From assembly GCA_937124525.1 (NCBI GenBank), contig CAKZLA010000447.1:1-20291 (forward strand): DNA of 20,291 nucleotides, read 5' to 3'. This stretch comes from an uncultured Desulfobacterium sp. Its GTDB lineage: Bacteria; Desulfobacterota; Desulfobacteria; Desulfobacterales; Desulfobacteraceae. A program made the position numbers and the translations under genes. How positions within the stretch are numbered: the first letter of the stretch is position 1; each line of letters begins with the position of its first letter. Below are positions 7,583-14,947 of the stretch, one piece after another. The notes below the pieces were generated by a model, which did no database searches, was not told the DNA's origin, and saw only the letters and a program-made list of their open reading frames with translations.

Positions 7583-8637
7583 GAAAATTTGATTTCCTTC
7601 CAGCGGTGACAGGCAACGGTGTGCCCGGGTTTTACCATTTCTAATAAAGGGCGGTGGGCTTCACACCGGAGGATTTTATAAGGGCACCGGGTCTGGAACC
7701 GGCAGCCCGGGGGGGCATCCATGGGGGAGGGGATTTCCCCTGTGAGTTCAATCTGATTGCGTTTTTGTCCCGGCATGGCCGAAGGAATGCTGGAGATTAA
7801 TGCCCGGGTGTAGGGATGCACCGTGCCATTTTTTAAATCCTTTGAATTGAAAATTTCCACTATGCTGCCAAGGTACATCACGGCAATATCATGGGAGATG
7901 TGTTTCACCACGGAAAGGTCGTGGGTGATAAAGAGATAGGCAATGTTTAATCGTTGCTGGAGTGATTTCATAAGGTTCAGCACCCGGGCCTGCACCGACA
8001 CATCCAGGGCAGATACCGGTTCATCGGCAATGACAATGGCGGGTTCTGTGGCAAGGGCCCTTGCAATGCCGATGCGCTGGCGCTGGCCCCCGGAGAACTC
8101 ATGGGGGTAGCGCTTGTCATATTCCCGTCTCAGTCCGGTGATTTCCATGCAGCCTTGTACCAGTTTTCTGACATCTTCTCCGGGTCGGTGGAATTTCACC
8201 GCCTCGCCAATGATGTTGCCCACGGTCATCTTGGGGTCCAGGGAGGAGAACGGGTCCTGGAAGATCATCTGGATGTTTTTTCTCAGTTTTCTAAGCTCCG
8301 GGGCCGGGGCCGTCAATAGATCCTGATTCTGGCAGATCACCTGCCCCTGGTGGGCAGGGACAAGCTTTACCAGGGCTTTGGCCACGGTGGTTTTACCGCA
8401 CCCCGATTCCCCCACAAGCCCCAGGGTTTTACCCTTAAAAAGGTCAAAGGAGACCCCGTCCACAGCCTTGACATGGCCCAGGGTTTTTTTGAAAATTCCT
8501 TTTTTAACAGGGAAGTAGACCTTGAGATCCTTGACGGAAAGGACCTTTTCAAGTTCGGTGTCCATGGGGGTGTCTGGCGGAGCATTTTCCGGGGAAGGGG
8601 AGGGTGTCCGGGGTCTGGTCTCAGGATTTGGTGTCAT
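7579..8637 (-). CDS. dppF: Dipeptide/oligopeptide ABC importer ATPase (DppF/OppF type)
   Basis: This is the second ATPase of the importer, 352 residues from the chosen start. In order it shows Walker [10 protein letters not shown] (about 76-84), the Q-loop QDPFSSLDP, the signature FSGGQRQR (about 181-188), Walker B VIADEP (202-207) and the switch His in ITHD (239). The Cys-containing C-terminal extension GCRFQTRCP is typical of peptide and nickel importer ATPases. The start at 8637 is preferred over an upstream in-frame ATG at 8745: GGAGG lies 5 bases before it and the overlap with dppD falls to 17 bp. A Pro-rich stretch of about 25 residues precedes the domain, and a shorter start at 8565 (MDTELEK) is possible. 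It ends in a 4-bp overlap with puuD. Confidence 0.9.
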   Translation of the reverse strand: MTPNPETRPRTPSPSPENAPPDTPMDTELEKVLSVKDLKVYFPVKKGIFKKTLGHVKAVDGVSFDLFKGKTLGLVGESGCGKTTVAKALVKLVPAHQGQVICQNQDLLTAPAPELRKLRKNIQMIFQDPFSSLDPKMTVGNIIGEAVKFHRPGEDVRKLVQGCMEITGLRREYDKRYPHEFSGGQRQRIGIARALATEPAIVIADEPVSALDVSVQARVLNLMKSLQQRLNIAYLFITHDLSVVKHISHDIAVMYLGSIVEIFNSKDLKNGTVHPYTRALISSIPSAMPGQKRNQIELTGEIPSPMDAPPGCRFQTRCPYKILRCEAHRPLLEMVKPGHTVACHRWKEIKFS

Positions 8638-9625
8638 GGTCGCCTCCATGGAGCCAGCAGCAGGCATGGTGCTCCTGGTTGAAATAGATGGGCTGTGGCC
8701 GCTTTTTTTTGCAGATTTCCATGGCCCGGGGGCATCTGGGTTCAAACCGGCACCCCGGGGGCAGATGCAGGGGATCAGGGATATTGCCTTTAATCACCGG
8801 CAGTTCATCCATAATGTCATCAATGGAGAGCACCGACTGCTTCAGGCCCTGTAAATAAGGATGTTTTGCATTAAAGAAAATATCATGGCTTGTGCCATAC
8901 TCCACAATGCTGCCGCAGTACATCACGGCCACCTTGTCTGCGGTTTCCGCCACCACCCCCATGTCATGGGTGATGAGGACCACGGCCATGCCCATCTGTT
9001 CCTGTAACTTTTTCATCAGCTTCAGGATCTGGGATTGGATGGTGACATCCAGGGCGCTGGTGGGCTCATCGGCAATGAGAAGGCTGGGAGTACAGGCCAG
9101 AGCAATGGCGATCATCACCCGCTGGCGCATGCCCCCGCTCATCTGGTGGGGGTATTCCTTCAGACGCTGGGCCGGGGCTGGTATGCCCACGAGATGGAGC
9201 ATTCCTTCCGCTTTTTCAAGGGCTGCCTTTTTGTCCAGGTGCTGGTGGAGGATCACACTTTCTGCAATCTGATCCCCCACGGTCATGGCAGGATTTAATG
9301 ATGTCATTGGTTCCTGGAAGATCATGGCAATGTGGTTGCCCCTTATTTTGCGCATATCCTCCTTGCCAAGCCCCACAAGGTTCCGGCCCTGGAATAGAAT
9401 TTCTCCGCCAATGATTTTTCCGGGTGGGTCGGGGATGAGATTCAATATTGACATGGCTGTCACGGATTTTCCTGATCCAGATTCCCCCACCACGGCAAGG
9501 GTTTCCCCTGGGTTCACCTTCAGGCTCACCCCGTCACACCCTTTGATGATACCGTCATCGGTGAAAAAAATGGTTTCCAGGTTTTTAATTTCCAGCAAAG
9601 GCCCTTGGGTCATTGTCTCTTCCAT
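8621..9625 (-). CDS. dppD: Dipeptide/oligopeptide ABC importer ATPase (DppD/OppD type)
   Basis: This first ATPase of the importer is 334 residues from 9625. It shows Walker A GESGSGKS (47-54), the Q-loop QEPMTSLNPAMTVG, signature MSGGMRQR (162-169), Walker B LLIADEP (182-188), the switch His in ITHD (220) and the C-terminal peptide-importer motif GCRFEPRCP. Numbering follows the start at 9625. An in-frame ATG at 9613 is an alternative, with GGAAGAG just before it. The 25-bp repeat at 9626-9650 abuts the upstream ATG directly, so the leader of this gene is repeat-derived. It overlaps dppF by 17 bp, which implies coupled translation of the two ATPases. Confidence 0.9.
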   Translation of the reverse strand: MEETMTQGPLLEIKNLETIFFTDDGIIKGCDGVSLKVNPGETLAVVGESGSGKSVTAMSILNLIPDPPGKIIGGEILFQGRNLVGLGKEDMRKIRGNHIAMIFQEPMTSLNPAMTVGDQIAESVILHQHLDKKAALEKAEGMLHLVGIPAPAQRLKEYPHQMSGGMRQRVMIAIALACTPSLLIADEPTSALDVTIQSQILKLMKKLQEQMGMAVVLITHDMGVVAETADKVAVMYCGSIVEYGTSHDIFFNAKHPYLQGLKQSVLSIDDIMDELPVIKGNIPDPLHLPPGCRFEPRCPRAMEICKKKRPQPIYFNQEHHACCWLHGGDHDTKS

Positions 9626-9650
9626 TTAGATTCTTATCTCTTATTTTCGT
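9626..9650 (+). repeat. 25-bp repeat, left partner of an inverted pair around dppC
   Basis: The sequence begins TTAGATTCTTATCTC and ends TTATTTTCGT. It is an exact reverse complement of 10840-10864 and identical to 19317-19341. It sits between dppC and dppD, immediately next to the 9625 start codon of dppD. Similarity to the other two copies stops sharply after the final CGT. Confidence 0.85.
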
Positions 9651-9756
9651 ATTGGCGCGAATGGGTCAGGCCTGCGGTGTTGTCGTTCTTGTTAAATTCT
9701 GTGTTTATGCTTGGCGGTGTGTCAAAAATTTGATAACCCAGGCCACTGCCCTTCCT

Positions 9757-10776
9757 TTAATCATTGAGTCTGCTGTCCAGGGCATCCCGGACCCCGTCAC
9801 CAAAGAGGTTAAAGGATAGAACGATGAGGAGAATGGTCACCCCGGGCACCAGGGACATAAGAAAATTTTCATGGAGAAACTGCTGTCCATTGGCCAGCAT
9901 TCCCCCAAGACTTGGCATGGGGGGCTGGATGCCAAGGCCCAGAAAGGAGAGTCCTGCAATGATTAAAATTGTCTCCCCGATGCTCAGGCTTGCCAGGACC
10001 AGGATGGGGGATATGCAGTTGGGCAGCACATGGCGAAGGATGATGCTGGTGTCTGTGATGCCGATGACCCGGGCTGCGGCAATGTAGTCATGTTCTTTAA
10101 CGGTGAGCACCGATCCCCGGATGATCCTTGCAAAGGCCATGAGGTTGGAAAGGCTCACAATGAGAATCAGTTTCCCGATGCCCGTTCCCAGGGCCGCCAT
10201 GATGGCAATGGCCAGTAAAATAAAGGGAATGGCATTCCACACCTCCAAAATTCGCATGATTAAGGTATCGGTTTTTCCGCCATAATAGCCCGCCAGAAGC
10301 CCAAGAAATGTGCCAATAAAGGTGTTGAGCACCACGGCGGTGACGCCGATGCCCATGGCCACCCGGATGCCGAAAAGGGCTCTTGCAAAGATATCCCGGC
10401 CCATGTCATCGGTGCCCAGCCAGTGGGTGGAAGATATGCCCTGGGACAATGCCCCCCAGTCGGTATCCAGGGGGCTCTGGGGGGTGATAAAAGGGGCCAG
10501 AACGGTGAGATAGCCAAGGAGAATCAGCACCCCCATGGCCCCCATGGCGGTTTTGTTCTTTTTCAGGCGCAGCCACATGAGTTCCCGGCTTCCTTTCATG
10601 GTTTTTGCGGCCTGATGTTTATTGTTTTTGTCCATGGCAAGGGTGAAAAGGCCCACCCCCAGGGTCATCAAGGTGAAAAGACCATAGGAGATCCACTCCC
10701 GGGATGCCATGGGGAGCCACCACACCTGGAAAAGCATGGAGAGGATAAACAGATAAAAGGATTTCAAATGAACCAT
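9757..10776 (-). CDS. dppC: Dipeptide/oligopeptide ABC importer permease (DppC type)
   Basis: This 339-residue inner-membrane permease has the OppC N-terminal block (SRELMWLRLKKNKTAMGAMG), the periplasmic HWLGTDDMGRDIFAR motif typical of DppC/OppC, and the ATPase-contact EAA loop (EHDYIAAARVIGITD). The start at 10776 is preferred: AGGA lies a few bases upstream, whereas the in-frame ATG at 10833 would make the first 19 residues come from the 81-bp dispersed repeat. Even so the protein has about 55 extra N-terminal residues with two predicted membrane segments (around FYLFILSMLFQVWWLP and ISYGLFTLMTLGVGLF) before the usual OppC start; a shorter start near MKGSREL would remove them. Unlike its neighbours, the gene is separated from both dppB (193 bp) and dppD (131 bp) by repeat-bearing gaps. 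Confidence 0.88.
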   Translation of the reverse strand: MVHLKSFYLFILSMLFQVWWLPMASREWISYGLFTLMTLGVGLFTLAMDKNNKHQAAKTMKGSRELMWLRLKKNKTAMGAMGVLILLGYLTVLAPFITPQSPLDTDWGALSQGISSTHWLGTDDMGRDIFARALFGIRVAMGIGVTAVVLNTFIGTFLGLLAGYYGGKTDTLIMRILEVWNAIPFILLAIAIMAALGTGIGKLILIVSLSNLMAFARIIRGSVLTVKEHDYIAAARVIGITDTSIILRHVLPNCISPILVLASLSIGETILIIAGLSFLGLGIQPPMPSLGGMLANGQQFLHENFLMSLVPGVTILLIVLSFNLFGDGVRDALDSRLND

Positions 10777-10783
10777 GTTTTTT

Positions 10784-10864
10784 CCTAACCTGGACAAGCC
10801 GGAACCAAAGAGGCGTTCTGATTCTCTTGCCAAAATAACACGAAAATAAGAGATAAGAATCTAA
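10784..10864 (-). repeat. 81-bp dispersed repeat upstream of dppC
   Basis: Read on the minus strand it runs from TTAGATTCTTATCTC to CAGGTTAGG and matches 19317-19397 on the plus strand with four substitutions by hand alignment. Its first 25 bases form the right partner of the inverted pair with 9626-9650. Internally TTCTTATCTCTT can pair imperfectly with AAGAGAATCAGAA. It ends just before the dppC ribosome-binding site, so it forms most of the dppB-dppC spacer. Confidence 0.85.
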
Positions 10865-10969
10865 TTGGTCAGCAATTTTAATTTTGTCAGTCTTCAAAAA
10901 TACTTTGTATTTCCTTTGGGTGGGTATACCCCCCAAACGACCCTGGGCAGTCTAAATTAAAAGAGTTTC

Positions 10970-11908
10970 CTATTCGTAACGGATTTGGGGGTTAATGACA
11001 CCGTAAAAAAGATCCACCAGAAGGTTTACCACCACATAGATAAAGGAGAGGATGAGCACGCATCCAAACACCAGGGGTTCATCCCTGCGGAATATGGCGT
11101 TGACGGCCAGTCGTCCCACCCCGGGCCAGGCAAACACCGTTTCTGTGAGCACGGCTCCTGCAAAGAGCCGGGCAATCTGGTTACCAAGGTTAGTGGTGAC
11201 GGGCATCAGGGCATTTTTAAAAGCATGGACCATTATCACTGAGAATTCTTTAACCCCCTTGGCCCTTGCTGTTCGGATATAATCTTCTTTGATCACATCC
11301 AGCATGGCGGCCCTGGTGATGCGGGTGGTGGAGGCCATGAGGGTAAAGGATAGCACAAAGGCTGGCATGATAAGGTGGCGAATCCCTTCCACGGTGAACA
11401 TACCCCCGCCGTACCCCGATGCTGGCAGCAAGCGCAGCTTCACCGCAAAAAAATAAATCAGTAATATGCCCGTGAAAAACACCGGTATGGATATGCCGAA
11501 CAAAGCCGTGGTCATGGAGGCGTAATCAAAAAAGGAGTTTCGCTTCACCGCCGAGATAATGCCGGCGGGGATGGAGACCAGTATGGCAAGTATCATGGCT
11601 GCCCCCCCCAGCTCCAGGGTGGGTTTCATTTTTTTGAGCACCACCATGATCACATTTTCCCGGTAATAGATGGATTTAAGTTCCCCGGTGAACAAATGGG
11701 TCATCATCTTTATATACTGGATATGAACGGGTTTGTTCAGGGCGTACTTTTCCCGGGTGAGCTCCAGGGCTTCTGTGGTTGCTCTTTCCCCCAGAAGTAC
11801 CACTGCCGGATCACCCGGTGTTAGCTTTAAGATGCCAAAGATCATCACCGATATGAAAAACAGCAGTGGTACAAGGAGCAGCAATCGTCTCAGGGTGTAA
11901 TTGAGCAT
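10970..11908 (-). CDS. dppB: Dipeptide/oligopeptide ABC importer permease (DppB type)
   Basis: The 312-residue inner-membrane permease has the DppB signature LNYTLRRLLLLVPLLFFIS at the N-terminus, followed by KLTPGDPAVVLLGE. Further hydrophobic segments and the EAA-type loop DYIRTARAKGVKE (ATPase contact) follow, and it ends with VDLFYGVINPQIRYE. Length and order agree with a six-helix DppB. GGAG lies 6 bases before ATG, inside the end of dppA; only 3 bases separate the dppA stop from this start, so the two are tightly linked. Confidence 0.92.
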   Translation of the reverse strand: MLNYTLRRLLLLVPLLFFISVMIFGILKLTPGDPAVVLLGERATTEALELTREKYALNKPVHIQYIKMMTHLFTGELKSIYYRENVIMVVLKKMKPTLELGGAAMILAILVSIPAGIISAVKRNSFFDYASMTTALFGISIPVFFTGILLIYFFAVKLRLLPASGYGGGMFTVEGIRHLIMPAFVLSFTLMASTTRITRAAMLDVIKEDYIRTARAKGVKEFSVIMVHAFKNALMPVTTNLGNQIARLFAGAVLTETVFAWPGVGRLAVNAIFRRDEPLVFGCVLILSFIYVVVNLLVDLFYGVINPQIRYE

Positions 11909-11911
11909 TAA

Positions 11912-13453
11912 TTACTCCACTGAGACATTGCGTTTTTCCGTGACCAGATGGAAATAGTCCTGGGCCGAGGGTTTAAACCCCTTTACCCGGGTGCTGCAAA
12001 TGGCGGTGACACTTTTAAATACCAGGGGAATGTGGATATAATCCTGGGTTAATGCTTTTCGCATTACCTTTTTATATTGTTCCCCGCGCTTGTCTGTTCC
12101 CACCAGGGTTCTGCCAAGATCCAGAGCTTTGTCAATTTCCGGCAGTTCATACATGGAAAAATTCATGGAAGAGCCGCTGTGAAAAATTTTGTAGGTCCAT
12201 CGATCCGGGTCTGGCACCGAGCCCCATCCCATGATGTAAAAGCCCGAATCTGCCTTTAGAATGGGAAACAATGTGCCCCATTCCAGGGATTCCACCCGGG
12301 CCTTGAGTCCGTATTTTCTCAACTCTGTGGCAACGGCTGTGGCAATTTTAACCCGATAGGGGTTTTGGGATGTGTAAATAGGAAATTCAAAGTTGTCTTT
12401 AAGAAGACCCTCTTTTTTTAATTCATCAAAATAGGTTTTTGCTTTTTGGGGATCATGGGCCAGGGCACTTTTTTTCATGTATTCTGTGTCTTCGGGGAAA
12501 ACGCCCGGGGGAATCCAGGTGTATGCCCGTTCTCCCACGCCTCGCCAGATGCCCTTGATGGCGGCATTAAAGGGAACACTGTGGTAAATGGCTTTTCGAA
12601 ACCGCACATCGGCAAAGGGCAGTTTTTTGTATGAAAAACCAATGTAGGAGTTGCCAAGGCCGGGGATGGTCATCACCTTGAGGCGGTCATCCTTGGCAAG
12701 GCGGCTGATATCCTGGGGCAGTAGCTGGTGGGCAATGTCAATACCGCCGGATTCAATCTCGGCCGCCATGACTTCAGGTTTGGGAACCGGGCGGAAAATG
12801 ACCTTATCCAGATTGGGGGTGCCCAGGAAATAATCGGGGTTTTTTGTCAGCACAATGCGCTCGTCCGGCAGCCACTCCAAAAACATGAAGGCGCCGGTAC
12901 CCACGGGATGGCGGTCAAATTCGTCCATGCCCACCCGGGAGGCCAGTTCTTTGGGCAGAATGCCCGAGGTGGCACTGCCAAGGGCCAAAAGAAGGGGGGC
13001 ATAGGCATCTTTTAAAAACAGGGTTACCGTGTAATCATCCACGGTTTCCACTCGATCCACCGGGGCAAAGAACTCTTTGCTGGGGGAGGCATTGGCCGGG
13101 TCCATGATGGCTTCAATGGTGAACTTTACATCTGCAGATGTAAAGGACTGTCCATTGTGAAACTTGACGTCCTTTCTTAAATGAAAGGTGTATTGTTTGC
13201 CATCTTCGGTGATCTCCCAGCTTTGGGCCAGGCAGGGGGCCGGGGTGGATGCACTCTCTTTAAAGGAAATAAGGGTGTCAAAAATATTTCCGGCCAGGGC
13301 CTCGCCATAAATGCCGGGGATTAACACCGGATTAAGTTTGGCAGGCTCCTTGGAAATGCCTATTTTCAACACTTTTTCTCCGGCATATACCCCCGGGCAA
13401 AGCCCCAGGGTAAAGCTTAAAAGTACCAGAACACTTATAAAAATTTTTTTCAT
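11912..13453 (-). CDS. dppA: Periplasmic solute-binding protein of peptide ABC importer (DppA/OppA family)
   Basis: The 513-residue protein belongs to the SBP_bac_5 family. A Sec signal peptide is clear: MKKIF, a hydrophobic core (ISVLVLLSFTLGL), and a likely signal peptidase I site after VYA (residue 24). The Cys at 19 is not in a lipobox, so a soluble periplasmic protein is expected. The mature part shows the family blocks WEITEDGKQYTFHLRKDVKFHNGQ and FTSADVKFTIE. The start is the ATG at 13453, with GGAGG 6 bases upstream; a TTG one codon earlier is less likely. It opens the importer operon, 111 bp after fic. Ligand class (dipeptide, gamma-glutamyl compound, opine) cannot be read directly. 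Confidence 0.92.
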   Translation of the reverse strand: MKKIFISVLVLLSFTLGLCPGVYAGEKVLKIGISKEPAKLNPVLIPGIYGEALAGNIFDTLISFKESASTPAPCLAQSWEITEDGKQYTFHLRKDVKFHNGQSFTSADVKFTIEAIMDPANASPSKEFFAPVDRVETVDDYTVTLFLKDAYAPLLLALGSATSGILPKELASRVGMDEFDRHPVGTGAFMFLEWLPDERIVLTKNPDYFLGTPNLDKVIFRPVPKPEVMAAEIESGGIDIAHQLLPQDISRLAKDDRLKVMTIPGLGNSYIGFSYKKLPFADVRFRKAIYHSVPFNAAIKGIWRGVGERAYTWIPPGVFPEDTEYMKKSALAHDPQKAKTYFDELKKEGLLKDNFEFPIYTSQNPYRVKIATAVATELRKYGLKARVESLEWGTLFPILKADSGFYIMGWGSVPDPDRWTYKIFHSGSSMNFSMYELPEIDKALDLGRTLVGTDKRGEQYKKVMRKALTQDYIHIPLVFKSVTAICSTRVKGFKPSAQDYFHLVTEKRNVSVE

Positions 13454-13510
13454 CAAGATCCTCCGTGGTTTGAAAGGCGTTACTTCCCCTGTACGGCTTG
13501 GCTATTGTTT

Positions 13511-13549
13511 TCATCTTTTACCCAAACAGGGAGATAAAAAGGAATTCAT
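13511..13549 (-). pseudogene. Relic of a second fic 3' end
   Basis: On the minus strand this reads MNSFLSPCLGKR and a stop, closely matching residues MNSFLRSCLDKR near the end of the intact fic product. The nucleotide match includes a perfect 15-base block (TAAAAAGGAATTCAT at 13535-13549 and 13610-13624). It lies just after the fic stop in the same orientation. A partial tandem duplication of the gene tail, or the remainder of a deleted neighbouring paralogue, would explain it. Confidence 0.6.
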
Positions 13550-13564
13550 CGAGTCTAATGCTTC

Positions 13565-14233
13565 TCATTCTTCCATAATTTCCATGACCCTTTTGTCCAG
13601 ACAGGAACGTAAAAAGGAATTCATTTCTTTTTGTTTCCCCGAGTTATAAAAATCAAGCATCAGGCGATTAAATTCAAGCTGTCTACTGGCTGGCAGGTTT
13701 ATGGCCGGATATCCATGGCTCAACAGGTAGCCGTTCATGACAAATCGTCCCATGCGTTTGTTTACATCATAGAAGAATTGGCACCTGGCCATGGTCAGAA
13801 AAAAATGGATAGCCCTGTCATAGATATCTGAAAGATCATTTGCATCATTGTACATTTTTTCAAACAACCCCGGCAATAAATTTGCCTTGGGGGGCATATA
13901 ATTTGTTCCTGCAATGGTTACCCCTCCGGTTCTGAATTGTCCCCAATCCAGGCCCTCCTCTTTTGCTGCTATCTGGTGAAGGGCGCAGATCTTTTCAATG
14001 CTTATTTCAAACTTGTCCTGTTTCACCCATTCAAAAAGCGTTTTCCATGCCTTGGCCTGATTCAATGTGATCTGCTGATCTGTTATGCTGTGGCCCCCTA
14101 CGGTAATACCGTCCAGCAGGGTCTGGACTTCCGGAAGGGTGAAATTGATACCCTCCAGATTCACCGCATCACAGACAAATTCAGCCAATTGACGCTTGGC
14201 AAGCATCATGGCCTTGGCCTTGTTTGGTTTCAT
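13565..14233 (-). CDS. Fic-domain protein with degenerate catalytic motif
   Basis: The 222-residue protein has a Fic fold. It carries an N-terminal inhibitory-helix-like segment (AVNLEGINFTLPEVQTLLDG, 23-42), the flap region (GQFRTGGVTIAGTNYMPP, 99-115) and the core motif at 152-163, QFFYDVNKRMGR. The active consensus is HPFx(D/E)GN(G/K)RxxR. Here the catalytic His is Gln152 and the first Gly is Val157, while Phe154, Asp156, Asn158, Arg160 and Arg163 remain. The inhibitory motif (S/T)xxxE(G/N) reads AVNLEG, so its Ser/Thr is Ala. Canonical AMP transfer needs the His, so activity is doubtful or different. GGAG precedes the ATG by 8 bases. No antitoxin-like small gene adjoins it. It is first in line before the dpp operon, but a functional link is not shown. 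Confidence 0.85.
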   Translation of the reverse strand: MKPNKAKAMMLAKRQLAEFVCDAVNLEGINFTLPEVQTLLDGITVGGHSITDQQITLNQAKAWKTLFEWVKQDKFEISIEKICALHQIAAKEEGLDWGQFRTGGVTIAGTNYMPPKANLLPGLFEKMYNDANDLSDIYDRAIHFFLTMARCQFFYDVNKRMGRFVMNGYLLSHGYPAINLPASRQLEFNRLMLDFYNSGKQKEMNSFLRSCLDKRVMEIMEE

Positions 14234-14315
14234 TCTTTAAGCTCCTTGCTTGTCTTCTTTTGATGCCATGTCTGGAGCTTTCACCCGGTGATGGTTGGGG
14301 AGAAAAAGTTTAAAT

Positions 14316-14343
14316 ATGATACCATGACTCGGTGGGAATGCAA
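14316..14343 (-). promoter_or_regulatory. Candidate sigma-70 promoter for fic
   Basis: On the minus strand TTGCAT (14338-14343) is followed after 16 bases by TATCAT (14316-14321), about 80 bp before the fic start. This is a fair but not strong match to -35 and -10 boxes and was found by eye only. Confidence 0.3.
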
Positions 14344-14473
14344 GAATAAATCCGGCTTGATGCCTGATTGCTCCGGGAATAAGCCTGATAAAAGAGTCCT
14401 CCAGCAATAATACCATTCCGAACCTGTGGTACCGCAGACTGACCGAGGTGGATGAAGTGAGTTATAAAAATGA

Positions 14474-14499
14474 AAAATGGGGGACAGACCACGGTTTTT
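14474..14499 (-). repeat. REP-like element, copy 1
   Basis: The minus strand reads AAAAACCGTGGTCTGTCCCC followed by CATTTT. It shares the core with copies at 14855-14880 and 16978-17004, but in the opposite orientation. Such short GTGGTCTGTCCCC-type elements are often scattered between genes in bacteria that encode REP-associated (IS200-like) transposases; no such transposase is in the window. Confidence 0.65.
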
Positions 14500-14854
14500 G
14501 TCCTGATGTCCTTAAGATGGATCAATAATGACATTTTGGTTGGGCAATGTGAATAGCATATTGGAGACTTTATAGATAAATCAATGTTCGTCTGTTATTC
14601 GTCTGAACCAATATCTGGAAAGTACATGCTTTAACGGTTCAGGCTTTTCCACACCTTTAAAATGGTTTGCGTTAGTGCTTTTAATCAACTAAAGATGTTT
14701 TTACGCATCAAAAATGATGATATCTAAAAAAAAGTCCGAAGTTAAATTATTCACCACAATTTATTGTGTGCGAATAAAACTTAACCCATGTATGATGTGG
14801 ATAAAATTTCCTGAGCTGACTTTTTACAGGTTCATCAATAATAAGGGGGCGGAG

Positions 14855-14880
14855 AAAAAACGTGGTCTGTCTCCTATTTT
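14855..14880 (+). repeat. REP-like element, copy 2
   Basis: This reads AAAAAACGTGGTCTGTCTCC followed by TATTTT. It is the most diverged of the three copies, one C short and with CTCC for CCCC. It lies 67 bp before the start of the molybdopterin oxidoreductase, within its probable leader. Confidence 0.6.
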
Positions 14881-14947
14881 TTGTCCTCTATTTTGCTATT
14901 TTTATGGAAGTGTCGGTTTGGATTTTAATCGTGTAATGAGGCGGCAT

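Larger units (their letters stand above)
14234..14947. other. Long intergenic region between fic and the molybdopterin oxidoreductase
   Basis: I find no convincing gene here. The region holds a candidate promoter for fic, two REP-like elements in opposite orientation (14474-14499 and 14855-14880), and otherwise AT-rich sequence without a ribosome-site-supported frame. The oxidoreductase frame is open back to 14714, but nothing supports translation from there. Confidence 0.6.

Noticed and set aside
7172..7609. 145-codon plus-strand frame opposite puuD.
   Set aside because: It is an antisense shadow; the minus-strand frame has the complete Cys-His-Glu catalytic set and operon context.
8638..8745. 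36-residue upstream extension of DppF.
   Set aside because: It lies entirely within dppD coding sequence, and a strong GGAGG site supports the start at 8637.
10777..10833. 19-residue upstream extension of DppC.
   Set aside because: These codons derive from the dispersed 81-bp repeat, and a ribosome-binding site directly precedes the ATG at 10776.
14714..14947. In-frame extension of the molybdopterin oxidoreductase by 78 codons.
   Set aside because: It crosses a REP-like element, has no homologous content, and a good ribosome site plus the Fe-S motif place the start at 14948.
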